DNA of 64,000 bases. Source: Lysobacter sp. Lineage in GTDB: Bacteria > Pseudomonadota > Gammaproteobacteria > Xanthomonadales > Xanthomonadaceae. The DNA lies in contig JABFRN010000001.1 in NCBI GenBank assembly GCA_013141175.1, positions 806,001-870,000 on the forward strand. Reading direction: 5' to 3'. Position 1 is the stretch's first letter, and every line of letters starts with the position of its first letter. Shown here in pieces: positions 8,974 through 16,745 of the stretch. The position numbers were made by a program, and so were the translations under genes. Below the pieces are notes generated by a model, which was not told where the DNA came from, did not search any database, and saw only the letters and a list, made by a program, of their open reading frames with translations.

Positions 8974-8995
8974 TTCATCCCGATCAAGGGATGAA
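8974..8995 (+). promoter_or_regulatory. Perfect 8-bp palindrome in front of metK
   Basis: TTCATCCC (8974-8981), six bases, GGGATGAA (8988-8995), ending 29 bases before the metK start. A TATCAT hexamer at 8955-8960 could be the -10 box, which would place the palindrome at the very start of the transcript. It may be a repressor operator or a 5'-leader hairpin; there is no T-run, so it is not a terminator. No known SAM riboswitch core was recognised. Confidence 0.5.
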
Positions 8996-9024
8996 TCCAT
9001 TTCACTCTTAAGGAAGCCCTGTCG

Positions 9025-10254
<1,230 letters not shown>

Positions 10255-10284
10255 GCCTCGCAGGACATCGCGATAGCAGTCACA

Positions 10285-10310
10285 CGAAGGGCGCCGAAAG
10301 GCGCCTTTCG
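10285..10310 (+). terminator. metK terminator hairpin
   Basis: An 11-bp stem (10285-10295 with 10300-10310, one G-T pair) closed by a GAAA tetraloop, followed by a short T-rich run (TCGTTT). The AAGGGCGCC...GGCGCCTTT core is shared with the terminators at 11711 and 19961. Confidence 0.7.
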
Positions 10311-10363
10311 TCGTTTCGGGAAATGCGCAGGCAACGTCAAGGACAGCACATCCAAGACCGGGA

Positions 10364-10392
10364 TTGACAGACTGTGTGGCGCACAGTACCGT
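10364..10392 (+). promoter_or_regulatory. Promoter and embedded operator of the padR-like gene
   Basis: A consensus -35 box TTGACA (10364-10369) is followed 17 bases later by TACCGT (10387-10392) as a weak -10. An inverted repeat ACTGTG-n5-CACAGT (10371-10387) fills the spacer. Position and symmetry suit a dimeric PadR-type repressor that shuts its own operon by blocking polymerase. The ATG follows 8 bases after the -10, so the transcript would be nearly leaderless. Confidence 0.6.
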
Positions 10393-10399
10393 GCGCCGC

Positions 10400-10735
10400 A
10401 TGGCTGACCAAGACGCTTTCGCAAAACTCGAGCTGGAGCTGCGTCGCGGGGTGCTGGTGCTGGCCACGCTCTCGCAACTGCGCACGCCGCGCTACGGCTA
10501 CGAACTTCGGCAGGCGCTGGTGGAGAAAGGCATGCCGATCGAGGAAGGCACGCTGTATCCCCTACTGCGTCGTCTCGAAGCCCAGGGCGTGCTCGCCAGC
10601 GAATGGAAGATCGAGGACGGCCCGCCCCGCCGCTACTACGCGCTGAACGCGGACGGCCGCACGTTGCTCGACAAGCTCACCGGGTCATGGCAAGGCATGA
10701 ACGCCGCCATGGATCGACTGTTGAAAGAGGACTGA
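10400..10735 (+). CDS. PadR-family transcriptional regulator
   Basis: 111 residues with the PadR winged helix-turn-helix: L-R-R-G-V-L-V-L-A-T-L, the Y-G-Y-E-L-R-Q-A-L recognition region, E-E-G-T-L-Y-P-L-L-R-R-L-E and P-P-R-R-Y-Y-A-L-N-A-D-G. Length is that of the short PadR subfamily (PF03551), which binds ligands between the wing and a C-terminal helix and usually represses an adjacent membrane or transport gene. The next gene begins two bases after this stop (TGACCATG), so both form one operon under the promoter at 10364. Start at 10400 is preferred over 10364, which lies in the -35 box. Confidence 0.9.
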   Translation: MADQDAFAKLELELRRGVLVLATLSQLRTPRYGYELRQALVEKGMPIEEGTLYPLLRRLEAQGVLASEWKIEDGPPRRYYALNADGRTLLDKLTGSWQGMNAAMDRLLKED

Positions 10736-10737
10736 CC

Positions 10738-11706
10738 ATGCATGCGAACGACACGAATCTCAACGAATTGATCGAAAACTATGTCTCCGATGTCGGCCTG
10801 AAGCTGCCGCGCGCGCAGCGCGATGATGTCGCGTTCGAACTGCGCGCGCTGCTGCACGAGGAACTGCAGGCCAAGGCCGATGCCGCCGGGCGCCCTGTCG
10901 ATGCGGCGATGACGATGGCGCTGCTGCAGGCGTTCGGCCATCCCAACGAGGTCGCCGCGCGCTATCGCCCCATCCTGACCATCATCGATCCCGCCGACGG
11001 GCATGCGTTCCGCCGCATCACGCTCATCGGTCTGGCGGTGATCTGGTGCGCGGGGCTGCTGGAAGTCGTGCAGCAGCCCATCAACTCGGGATGGGACATC
11101 CTGACGCCATTGAGCCAATGGTGGTTGGGCGTCGTCATCCCTTCGCTGTGGTGGCCCGGCCTGCTGGTCGTCGGATTCGCGATGGCCGCGAGGTCGCGCC
11201 GCAGACGTCCGCACGCTGCCGTGTGGACACCGCGCACGGGTAAACGCACGCATGCGAATCGCATCGCGATGGCAGCGGGCATCGTCGGCATCCTGTGCGG
11301 CGTGTTCGTGCTGATCGAGCCACGTTGGCTGCTGGATGTCGTCTGGCAAGGCCGCGCCGCACAGGAGGCCTACACCGCGCTGACCTATGCCGAACCCTTC
11401 CGCCACCGTCAGGCCCCGATCCTGCTGGCACTGCTGCTGCTCAACATTCCGATGTTGACCGCCGCGATACTCGGCGGACGATGGTCGGTCAACATGCGTC
11501 GCATGGAAACCGCGTTGAGCCTCATCACCTGCAGCGTGATGCTGTGGACCGTCCTCGACGGCCCGGTGTTCATGGCCGACAGCAGCGACAGCACGGTCAA
11601 GTTCGTGATGGTCGCGATTGTTGCGATCACCTTGATCAACTTCGGGATTCAAGCGTTCCGGCGGGTGAGGCCGAAGCCGGACCGAGGGGTTCATGCACAG
11701 TCATGA
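10738..11706 (+). CDS. Membrane protein with N-terminal HAAS-like helical domain
   Basis: 322 residues. The first ~85 residues (I-E-N-Y-V-x-D-V-G-L-K-L-P, E-L-R-A-L-L-H-E-E-L, L-L-Q-A-F-G-H-P-N-E-V-A-A-R-Y) resemble the HAAS domain found in membrane proteins encoded beside PadR regulators. About six hydrophobic segments follow, with an Arg-rich loop (about 158-175) between them. The PadR/HAAS pairing is a known association; a role as a PadR-controlled membrane sensor or effector is inferred. It is followed immediately by a strong terminator. Confidence 0.78.
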   Translation: MHANDTNLNELIENYVSDVGLKLPRAQRDDVAFELRALLHEELQAKADAAGRPVDAAMTMALLQAFGHPNEVAARYRPILTIIDPADGHAFRRITLIGLAVIWCAGLLEVVQQPINSGWDILTPLSQWWLGVVIPSLWWPGLLVVGFAMAARSRRRRPHAAVWTPRTGKRTHANRIAMAAGIVGILCGVFVLIEPRWLLDVVWQGRAAQEAYTALTYAEPFRHRQAPILLALLLLNIPMLTAAILGGRWSVNMRRMETALSLITCSVMLWTVLDGPVFMADSSDSTVKFVMVAIVAITLINFGIQAFRRVRPKPDRGVHAQS

Positions 11707-11710
11707 GATG

Positions 11711-11739
11711 AAGGGCGCCGATGGCGCCCTTCGTTTTTT
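11711..11739 (+). terminator. Terminator of the padR operon
   Basis: A perfect 9-bp stem (11711-11719 with 11723-11731), a 3-nt loop and then CG followed by six T residues. Confidence 0.9.
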
Positions 11740-11837
11740 GGATGTTGCTTCTGGTCATCATGCCGGCATAGAAGCGCATACGCTGGCGCTGTCTTTCTGC
11801 TGCAGATCCCATGTCGCACAGCAAGCTCAAAACTGTT

Positions 11838-11962
11838 CCCTCTCCCCGTGCGAAGCACGGGGAGAGGGTGGGGTGAGGGGCGCTCTTCGTGACGCATTGC
11901 GGCTGCGTTCGCCCCTCATCCGGCGCTGCGCGCCACCTTCTCCCCGCTGTGCGGGGAGAAGG
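11838..11962. repeat. REP-like paired palindrome element, copy 1
   Basis: Two hairpins: a perfect 13-bp stem CCCTCTCCCCGTG/CACGGGGAGAGGG (11838-11868) and a perfect 12-bp stem CCTTCTCCCCGC/GCGGGGAGAAGG (11936-11962), with the complementary pair GGTGAGGGGCG and GCCCCTCAT between them, so the whole ~125 bases can also fold as one unit. Related elements occur at 14110-14232 and 44357-44410. Confidence 0.75.
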
Positions 11963-11987
11963 AAAATCCCACCAACGCTGTAGACCC

Positions 11988-12138
11988 GTAGGGTGGGCCC
12001 CTGGCCCACCGTTCGCGGCAAGAACATCGTGTCGGTATCGAACGAAGCAACGCGAGGTGTAGTCCCATTTACACGATCATCGTACGGATGGCGCTGGTGC
12101 GTGGATTCTCGTTTCGGTGGGCCAGGGGCCCACCCTAC
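11988..12138. repeat. Perfect 24-bp inverted repeat with 103-bp interior
   Basis: The 24 bases at 11988-12011 (GTAGGGTGGGCC...) are the exact reverse complement of 12115-12138. Each arm also contains its own internal near-palindrome GGTGGGCC/GGCCCACC. The interior carries no open frame with coding character. It looks like a small non-autonomous intergenic element. Confidence 0.75.
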
Positions 12139-12201
12139 TTGCTACCCGATACAACTCTGCACGCCACTTCGGCGAAATGCAGGCGCTCGCCCGTACGTGG
12201 A

Positions 12202-13194
12202 TTACCAGCTGGGCTCGATAATCGGCCCCGTGGCATGCCAGTGCGGGTTGTTCTCGTCCGATTGCGTCCACTCATGATAAAGGTGACCCACCGACCAGAA
12301 CACGATGTCGCTGCCGTTGGCCGCGAATGGTTCTTCGATCGGCCAGCGATAACCCAGATGCTGGTCCCAATCGAAGTTCCAGCCATTGTTCTCCGCATCG
12401 TGGTAAAGACGAACGCCCATGTCCTTGTAACTGAAGTTGTACCAAGGCCCTCCGCTGCTCGCATCGCGCGCGCCGTTGCCCGGATAACGGAAACGCACAT
12501 GTTTGTCGGAGCCGGGCTTGCCGATGGTCCATTCTATTTTCTGATCGTCCGATTCCTTCCACGAATTCCACTCCCTCGGGTATTTGAAGAACTGCACTGC
12601 GCCGCTGTTCTTGGTCTTGATGCGCCAGACTTCGTTCTGGGCGCCTTCGACGTCGAAATCCAGACGCCAATAAGGATGATGTTTGTGATCGAGTTCATTG
12701 CCGTCCTCGCCGCAAGACCATCCGCTGCTGTACAAGCGAGGCTCGAGTCTGCCGGTGTTCTTGAAATAGTAGGCCTGGTAAAGGTCGTAGCCGCCGATCT
12801 CGGCGAACACCGCGATCTCGAAGGTGTTCGAACTGAACTGGCGGCCGGTCACCGCCGTCTGCTGTCCCTGAACCACCGACAGCGAGTCCCAATCGATCTG
12901 ATCCATCCACGGGCCGCAGCCATCGCCCAGACTGTCGCCATCACCACGATATTTCACGCGAATGACCGACAAGCTGGCGCGATACAGCACCAGCGTGCCT
13001 TTCCAGCGGACGTTCTTGATGACCAGCCCTTCCTTGTTGGCGTCGCCGACGCCGTAGTCGAAGGTCCAGTTGCCCCAGATGATCGAGCCGGTCTTGGGCA
13101 GAGGGATATGCGGCGGGTCGTCCGCGAGCGCCGTGATCGGCGCAAGCATCAAAGCGAGCATCAAAGCGAGCATCAGTGCAGGCATGAATTTCAT
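12202..13194 (-). CDS. Exported mini copper-amine-oxidase-like catalytic domain protein
   Basis: 330 residues starting with a signal peptide (hydrophobic Leu/Met/Ala run to about 22, cleavage near A-L-A-D-D). The mature part resembles only the C-terminal catalytic domain of copper amine oxidases: E-G-L-V-I-K-N-V-R-W near 55-64, L-Y-R-A-S-L-S at about 70-76, G-Y-D-L-Y-Q at 125-130 where the topaquinone Tyr is expected (Y126, but with Gly instead of the usual preceding Asn), H-K-H at 150-152 followed by R-L-D-F-D-V-E-G as copper ligands, and a C-terminal D-I-V-F-W-S-V-G ... H-W-H-A-T-G (H318/H320) for the third ligand. Usual enzymes have 600-700 residues. It follows the 234-residue gene by 17 bases and has AGGAGA upstream. 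Activity is uncertain because the cofactor motif is altered. Confidence 0.6.
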   Translation of the reverse strand: MKFMPALMLALMLALMLAPITALADDPPHIPLPKTGSIIWGNWTFDYGVGDANKEGLVIKNVRWKGTLVLYRASLSVIRVKYRGDGDSLGDGCGPWMDQIDWDSLSVVQGQQTAVTGRQFSSNTFEIAVFAEIGGYDLYQAYYFKNTGRLEPRLYSSGWSCGEDGNELDHKHHPYWRLDFDVEGAQNEVWRIKTKNSGAVQFFKYPREWNSWKESDDQKIEWTIGKPGSDKHVRFRYPGNGARDASSGGPWYNFSYKDMGVRLYHDAENNGWNFDWDQHLGYRWPIEEPFAANGSDIVFWSVGHLYHEWTQSDENNPHWHATGPIIEPSW

Positions 13195-13211
13195 TTTGGT
13201 CTCCTGGCAAA

Positions 13212-13916
13212 TCAATGGCGGAGAGGCTTGGCGCGAACGACCCGGCCCTTGCTCATGTTGACGGTCGCTTCGTAGAGCGCTGGACGCTCCTTGCCCTTGT
13301 AGAACAACAGGTAGAGCAGCCGGTCGCCGCGTTCGCTCGGCGCCCGCAGACCGCGAGCGGTGAGGCCCGCGACCGCACGCGCATGCGCTGGATTCTTGGC
13401 GACGATATCCGCCGCCGCCTGCACTTCCGCGCGCGTTTCCTTCGGCTGATGACCCTTTGGCCATGGCTGCACGGAAACGACCCGGTCGTCGAGCAGAATG
13501 GCGCGGTAGGCGCGGTTTTGATCGTAGTTGTAGAAGTCCACGGCGATGTTGCCTTCGTTCGCCTTGAGCGCGCCTTTTCCAGGGTCGATGGTTCCGCCGC
13601 CAAGCGCCGCGTTGCGCTGACCGGCGACCGCTTTCACACGCGGATCGCTGAATGCAAGCGAAGTTGCGGCCACCATGCGCTTTTCGATGTCGGCGCCTCC
13701 CAACGCCCGGAATTCGACCTTGGCATCCTTGTCCACGGCCAAGCCCTTGAGCTGCGGCGGGAACGCATGCGGGTCGCTGAACTGCACCGGGTCGTCGATG
13801 GTGGGAAAACCGCCGCGTTCATATGCCTTGAGGTAATCGGGCCTTGCGTCCTGGGCGCAGGCGAATGATGCTGGAAACAGTATCAACAGCAAGGTAAAGA
13901 CGAGAAGGTGCGTCAT
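13212..13916 (-). CDS. Exported protein resembling amine-oxidase N-terminal domains
   Basis: 234 residues with a clear signal peptide (M-T-H-L-L-V-F-T-L-L-L-I-L, cleavage near C-A-Q-D). The middle and end (E-V-Q-A-A-A-D-I-V-A-K-N-P, G-D-R-L-L-Y-L-L-F-Y-K-G, Y-E-A-T-V-N-M-S-K-G-R-V-V) recall the small N2/N3 alpha-beta domains of copper amine oxidases, where a strand ending in 'G-x-V-x' precedes the catalytic domain. Immediately downstream on the same strand lies the catalytic-domain-like gene, so the pair looks like one oxidase split in two secreted chains. AGGAG sits 8 bases before the ATG at 13916. Similarity is read by eye and is weaker than for the partner; otherwise a hypothetical exported protein. 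Confidence 0.55.
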   Translation of the reverse strand: MTHLLVFTLLLILFPASFACAQDARPDYLKAYERGGFPTIDDPVQFSDPHAFPPQLKGLAVDKDAKVEFRALGGADIEKRMVAATSLAFSDPRVKAVAGQRNAALGGGTIDPGKGALKANEGNIAVDFYNYDQNRAYRAILLDDRVVSVQPWPKGHQPKETRAEVQAAADIVAKNPAHARAVAGLTARGLRAPSERGDRLLYLLFYKGKERPALYEATVNMSKGRVVRAKPLRH

Positions 13917-14257
13917 TGCAGTCTCCTGTTGGTCGCGTAATGCAACAGACATTCCTGTCGCATGACTGACAACGAGCTGTTGCAACGGTTTCGGCCAAAC
14001 ATGCGCCCAAGCGGCTCATCCCAAGAGACCGGCGCCCGTTGGCTCGTAGCGTGGGGTTCGCTGCGCTCACCGCAGCCCTGCGATTTGCGCTGTCGGGTAG
14101 GTTGCGCCGTTTTTCTCCTCCCCTTGCGCATAGCGCAGGGAGAGGTCGGGAGGGGTGCTTCTGCGTGGATATTGCTGCGAGCGCCCCTCCCCAACCCCCC
14201 CCTTCTCTACGCGAAAGGGAGGGAGGGGGTGATATTGCGGCGCGAATCGAAAACGCT
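13917..14257. other. Gene-free interval with REP-like element
   Basis: No coding region seen. It contains the upstream region of the exported pair (RBS and presumably promoter near 13917-13990) and, at 14110-14232, a degenerate REP-like element. Confidence 0.6.
14110..14232. repeat. REP-like paired palindrome element, copy 2
   Basis: Paired palindromes of the same style as copy 1: CTCCCCTTGCGC...GCGCAGGGAGAG followed by GGGAGGGG, then CTCCCC...CCCTTCTC-TACGCGA-AAGGGAGGGAG. It is more diverged than copies 1 and 3 and lies just downstream of the PlsB-like gene. Confidence 0.55.
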
Positions 14258-15727
14258 CTAGCCAGCGCTCGAAACACGCATCGCCACCCCCGGATCCTCA
14301 TCACCATCGCCGCTTTCCACCAGCAACCAATGCGCGATGGAATTGGCGTAGTAATTCAACAGCGCCAAGGATTCCGGCCCCGCGAAATACCGGTCATCGT
14401 CCTCGACCAGAACGCCGCGCCGCTGCAGCAGCTGCAGACTCTGCAGCAAGGTCGAATTGCGCGGTTTCTCTTCTTCGCGCATGGGCGCGCCGCCGTGGAT
14501 CAGTTCGTCGATCAGGCGGTCGACTTCGACGATCACATCGATGGAACGCAAACCGGTCTGCGGGTTGCGCACGAAAACCGTCGAGATCAACGGCACCGGC
14601 AAGATCGGGATGACGTGGCGGATCCCGTCCATCAACGTATCGGCGAGCGCTGCGACCTGCTCGAAGCGCTGCTCCTTCGACAGGCGTTTGAACTGGATGT
14701 CCTTCGCTGATGAAAATGCCTTCGCGGACACGGGAATGCCGAAGTTCACGCTGGCGTAGCCGTTGCGCCGGAAGCGCGCGTCGCCGCCGACGAACAGATT
14801 GAAGCGCAGGAACCGCGCGACGTTGCGGATATGGAACGCAATCCCTTTGCGTTTGCTGTGCGGGTCGGTCCAGGCCAGCATGTTCAGATCTTCGAGCACG
14901 TGGTCGTAGTTGATGCCGATCGGGATGAAGACGATGTCGCGGTCGGTCTCCGCATCGAAAGAACGCAGCATGTAATCGAGGAAACCGAGCTTCGGCCGGC
15001 CGAAATTGCCGTCGCGGCTCAGGCCGCCTTCCAGATACACCGCCTGGCAGACGCCTTCGTGCGTGGACATGTGGATGTAGCGTTCCAGCACCTTGCGATA
15101 CAGCGGGTTGTTGGATTCGCGGCGCACGAAATAGCCGCCCAGGCCCTTGACCACCAGGTTCAGCGGCAGCACCCGTGCCCATTCGCCGACCGCGTAGGAC
15201 AGCGTGGCCTGGTTGGCGGCCAGGTAGGTGACCAGCAGATAGTCCATGTTGCTGCGGTGGTTCATCACGAACACCACGGTGGACTGCGGATCGATCTGGC
15301 GGAGCTTGTCGATATCGGCCGCGCCGACCTTCACCCGGTAGATGAAGCGCGAGATCTGCCGCGCCAGCCAGTAACCGAGGCGGTAGTACATGTAGGCGTT
15401 GAACGAGGGCACGATTTCGCGGGCATAGGTGCGCACTTTCTTCTGCAGCGCGCGCCTGGGCGCATCGCTGTCGGTGGCCAGTTTTTCGATCTCCGCGATC
15501 ACCTGCGTGTCGTAGCTCAAGCGGTCGATCAGCACCTGCCGCCGGGTGCGCTGGAACGGGCGGATCTGGATCCGCAGACTGCTGTTGATCCGCTCGATGG
15601 CGCGATTCAATCGCCGCCGGACGAACCAGCGGACACCGGGCAGGAAAACGCTGTTCAGCACCGCATAACCGCTCGCCGCGATCAGCAGCAGCAAAAGCCA
15701 AACGGGAATTTCGACAGCACTCGTCAT
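14258..15727 (-). CDS. PlsB-like glycerol-3-phosphate/1-acyl acyltransferase
   Basis: 489 residues. A single N-terminal membrane helix (about 6-27) is followed by a soluble region with the GPAT/DHAPAT motif set: V-M-N-H-R-S-N-M-D (H-x4-D, about residue 160), a G-G-Y-F-V-R-R block near 205, and Y-L-E-G-G-L-S-R near 240, then I-P-I-G-I-N-Y-D. These are PlsB-type motifs I to IV, for transfer of an acyl chain to glycerol-3-phosphate at the inner membrane. E. coli PlsB has 807 residues, so this is a compact family member and could be a paralogue with other substrate. ATG at 15727 preceded by a G-rich stretch. The gene is divergent from the LolA-like gene. Confidence 0.8.
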   Translation of the reverse strand: MTSAVEIPVWLLLLLIAASGYAVLNSVFLPGVRWFVRRRLNRAIERINSSLRIQIRPFQRTRRQVLIDRLSYDTQVIAEIEKLATDSDAPRRALQKKVRTYAREIVPSFNAYMYYRLGYWLARQISRFIYRVKVGAADIDKLRQIDPQSTVVFVMNHRSNMDYLLVTYLAANQATLSYAVGEWARVLPLNLVVKGLGGYFVRRESNNPLYRKVLERYIHMSTHEGVCQAVYLEGGLSRDGNFGRPKLGFLDYMLRSFDAETDRDIVFIPIGINYDHVLEDLNMLAWTDPHSKRKGIAFHIRNVARFLRFNLFVGGDARFRRNGYASVNFGIPVSAKAFSSAKDIQFKRLSKEQRFEQVAALADTLMDGIRHVIPILPVPLISTVFVRNPQTGLRSIDVIVEVDRLIDELIHGGAPMREEEKPRNSTLLQSLQLLQRRGVLVEDDDRYFAGPESLALLNYYANSIAHWLLVESGDGDEDPGVAMRVSSAG

Positions 15728-15857
15728 ATCGCCCCCAGCATCGCGCCCCCAAGATATCGCCCCGGGCGTGGTCGCGCCGCTGCTGGATAGTGACCGGCCG
15801 GGGTGAAATCCGGAAGCATTATTTTCGATACCGCGACGATCCCTTTCTTGTCGTGCC

Positions 15858-15896
15858 GAAGTTTCTTGCCGAAGTTTCTTCCGGAAGTTTCTTTCC
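15858..15896. repeat. Three tandem 13-bp repeats in a divergent promoter region
   Basis: GAAGTTTCTTGCC (15858-15870), GAAGTTTCTTCCG (15871-15883) and GAAGTTTCTTTCC (15884-15896) follow each other with exact 13-bp period; a partial GAATTCC continues. They lie between the PlsB-like gene and the oppositely oriented LolA-like/propeller operon, where they might be stacked regulator sites. Confidence 0.6.
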
Positions 15897-16021
15897 GAAT
15901 TCCGCCTCCCGATTCTTCCGCAACGCAGCATGGCGTTCGCGGCATGACTTCCGGCCCTGAGCACTGCGCACGCGAAGGACTACCGTGCAGGCTGCCCACC
16001 ATCCGGCGCAGGAGCCTCTCC

Positions 16022-16732
16022 ATGTACGTTCGTCTCGTATTGATGGCCGGGCTTGCCGGCCTGTCCCTGTCCGCGTCTGCGGCCGATGCCATGACCGCCG
16101 ACGCGCTGGTCGCCAGGACCCTCGAAGCGAGCGGCGGCGCCGACAAGCTGCGCGCGATCGCCAGCCTGCACACCGTCGGCAGGCTGCGGCTCGGTGGCGG
16201 CATCGAGGCCAGGACCGAATCCTTCGCCATCGCGCCCGACAAGATCCGCTTCGAATTCTCGCTGCAGGGCCTGACCGCGATCAATGCCTGGGACGGCAAG
16301 CAGGCGTGGGCGATCCAGCCGTTCCAGGGCCGGCGCGATCCGCAGAAGACCAGCAACGACGATGCGAAGGGCCTGATCCTTGCGGCCGACATCGGCGGCC
16401 CGCTGCTGGATTGGAAAGCCAAGGGCAGCAGGATCGAGTATCTCGGCACCGAAGACATCGACGGCACCGACGCCCACAAACTGCGCATCACGTTCAAGAA
16501 CGGCGACAGCCGGGTGTCGTTCATCGATCCCGATCATTTCCTCGAAATCCGCATCGAAGACCATCAGTTCATCCGCGGGCAGGAGCAGGTCAACACCACC
16601 GATCTCGGCGAATACGCCTTGGTCAACGGCGTGTATTTCCCGTTCGAGCAGGGCCAGAACCACATCGAGTCGATCGAAGTGAACACGCCCATCGATGCAT
16701 CGATCTTCGCCTTCCCCACCCCCAAGCCCTGA
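16022..16732 (+). CDS. Exported LolA-like (outer-membrane lipoprotein sorting-like) protein
   Basis: 236 residues with signal peptide (M-Y-V-R-L-V-L-M-A-G-L-A-G-L-S-L-S-A-S-A, cleavage before A-D-A-M). The mature part has the LolA/LppX-type half-barrel pattern: A-R-T-L-E-A-S-G-G-A-D-K-L-R near the N-terminus, repeated strands such as F-A-I-A-P-D-K-I-R-F-E-F, and G-Y/D-G-T-D-A-H-K-L-R-I-T-F. Such periplasmic proteins bind lipids or hydrophobic moieties. The next gene begins 13 bases later, so the two are cotranscribed and may act together in the periplasm. GGAG stands 9 bases before the ATG. Confidence 0.75.
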   Translation: MYVRLVLMAGLAGLSLSASAADAMTADALVARTLEASGGADKLRAIASLHTVGRLRLGGGIEARTESFAIAPDKIRFEFSLQGLTAINAWDGKQAWAIQPFQGRRDPQKTSNDDAKGLILAADIGGPLLDWKAKGSRIEYLGTEDIDGTDAHKLRITFKNGDSRVSFIDPDHFLEIRIEDHQFIRGQEQVNTTDLGEYALVNGVYFPFEQGQNHIESIEVNTPIDASIFAFPTPKP

Positions 16733-16745
16733 GCCGGAGCCGGTC

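Larger units (their letters stand above)
11740..12201. other. Gene-free interval with two repeat families
   Basis: No credible coding region. It holds the REP-like element (11838-11962) and a perfect 24-bp inverted repeat at 11988-12011 and 12115-12138. It separates the convergent padR operon and the amine-oxidase-like operon. Confidence 0.7.

Noticed and set aside
8974..8995. SAM riboswitch in front of metK
   Set aside because: Only a simple hairpin is seen; none of the conserved cores of SAM-I, SAM-II, SAM-III or SAH aptamers could be matched by eye.
11740..12201. Insertion sequence remnant
   Set aside because: Inverted repeats are present but there is no transposase fragment and no target duplication.
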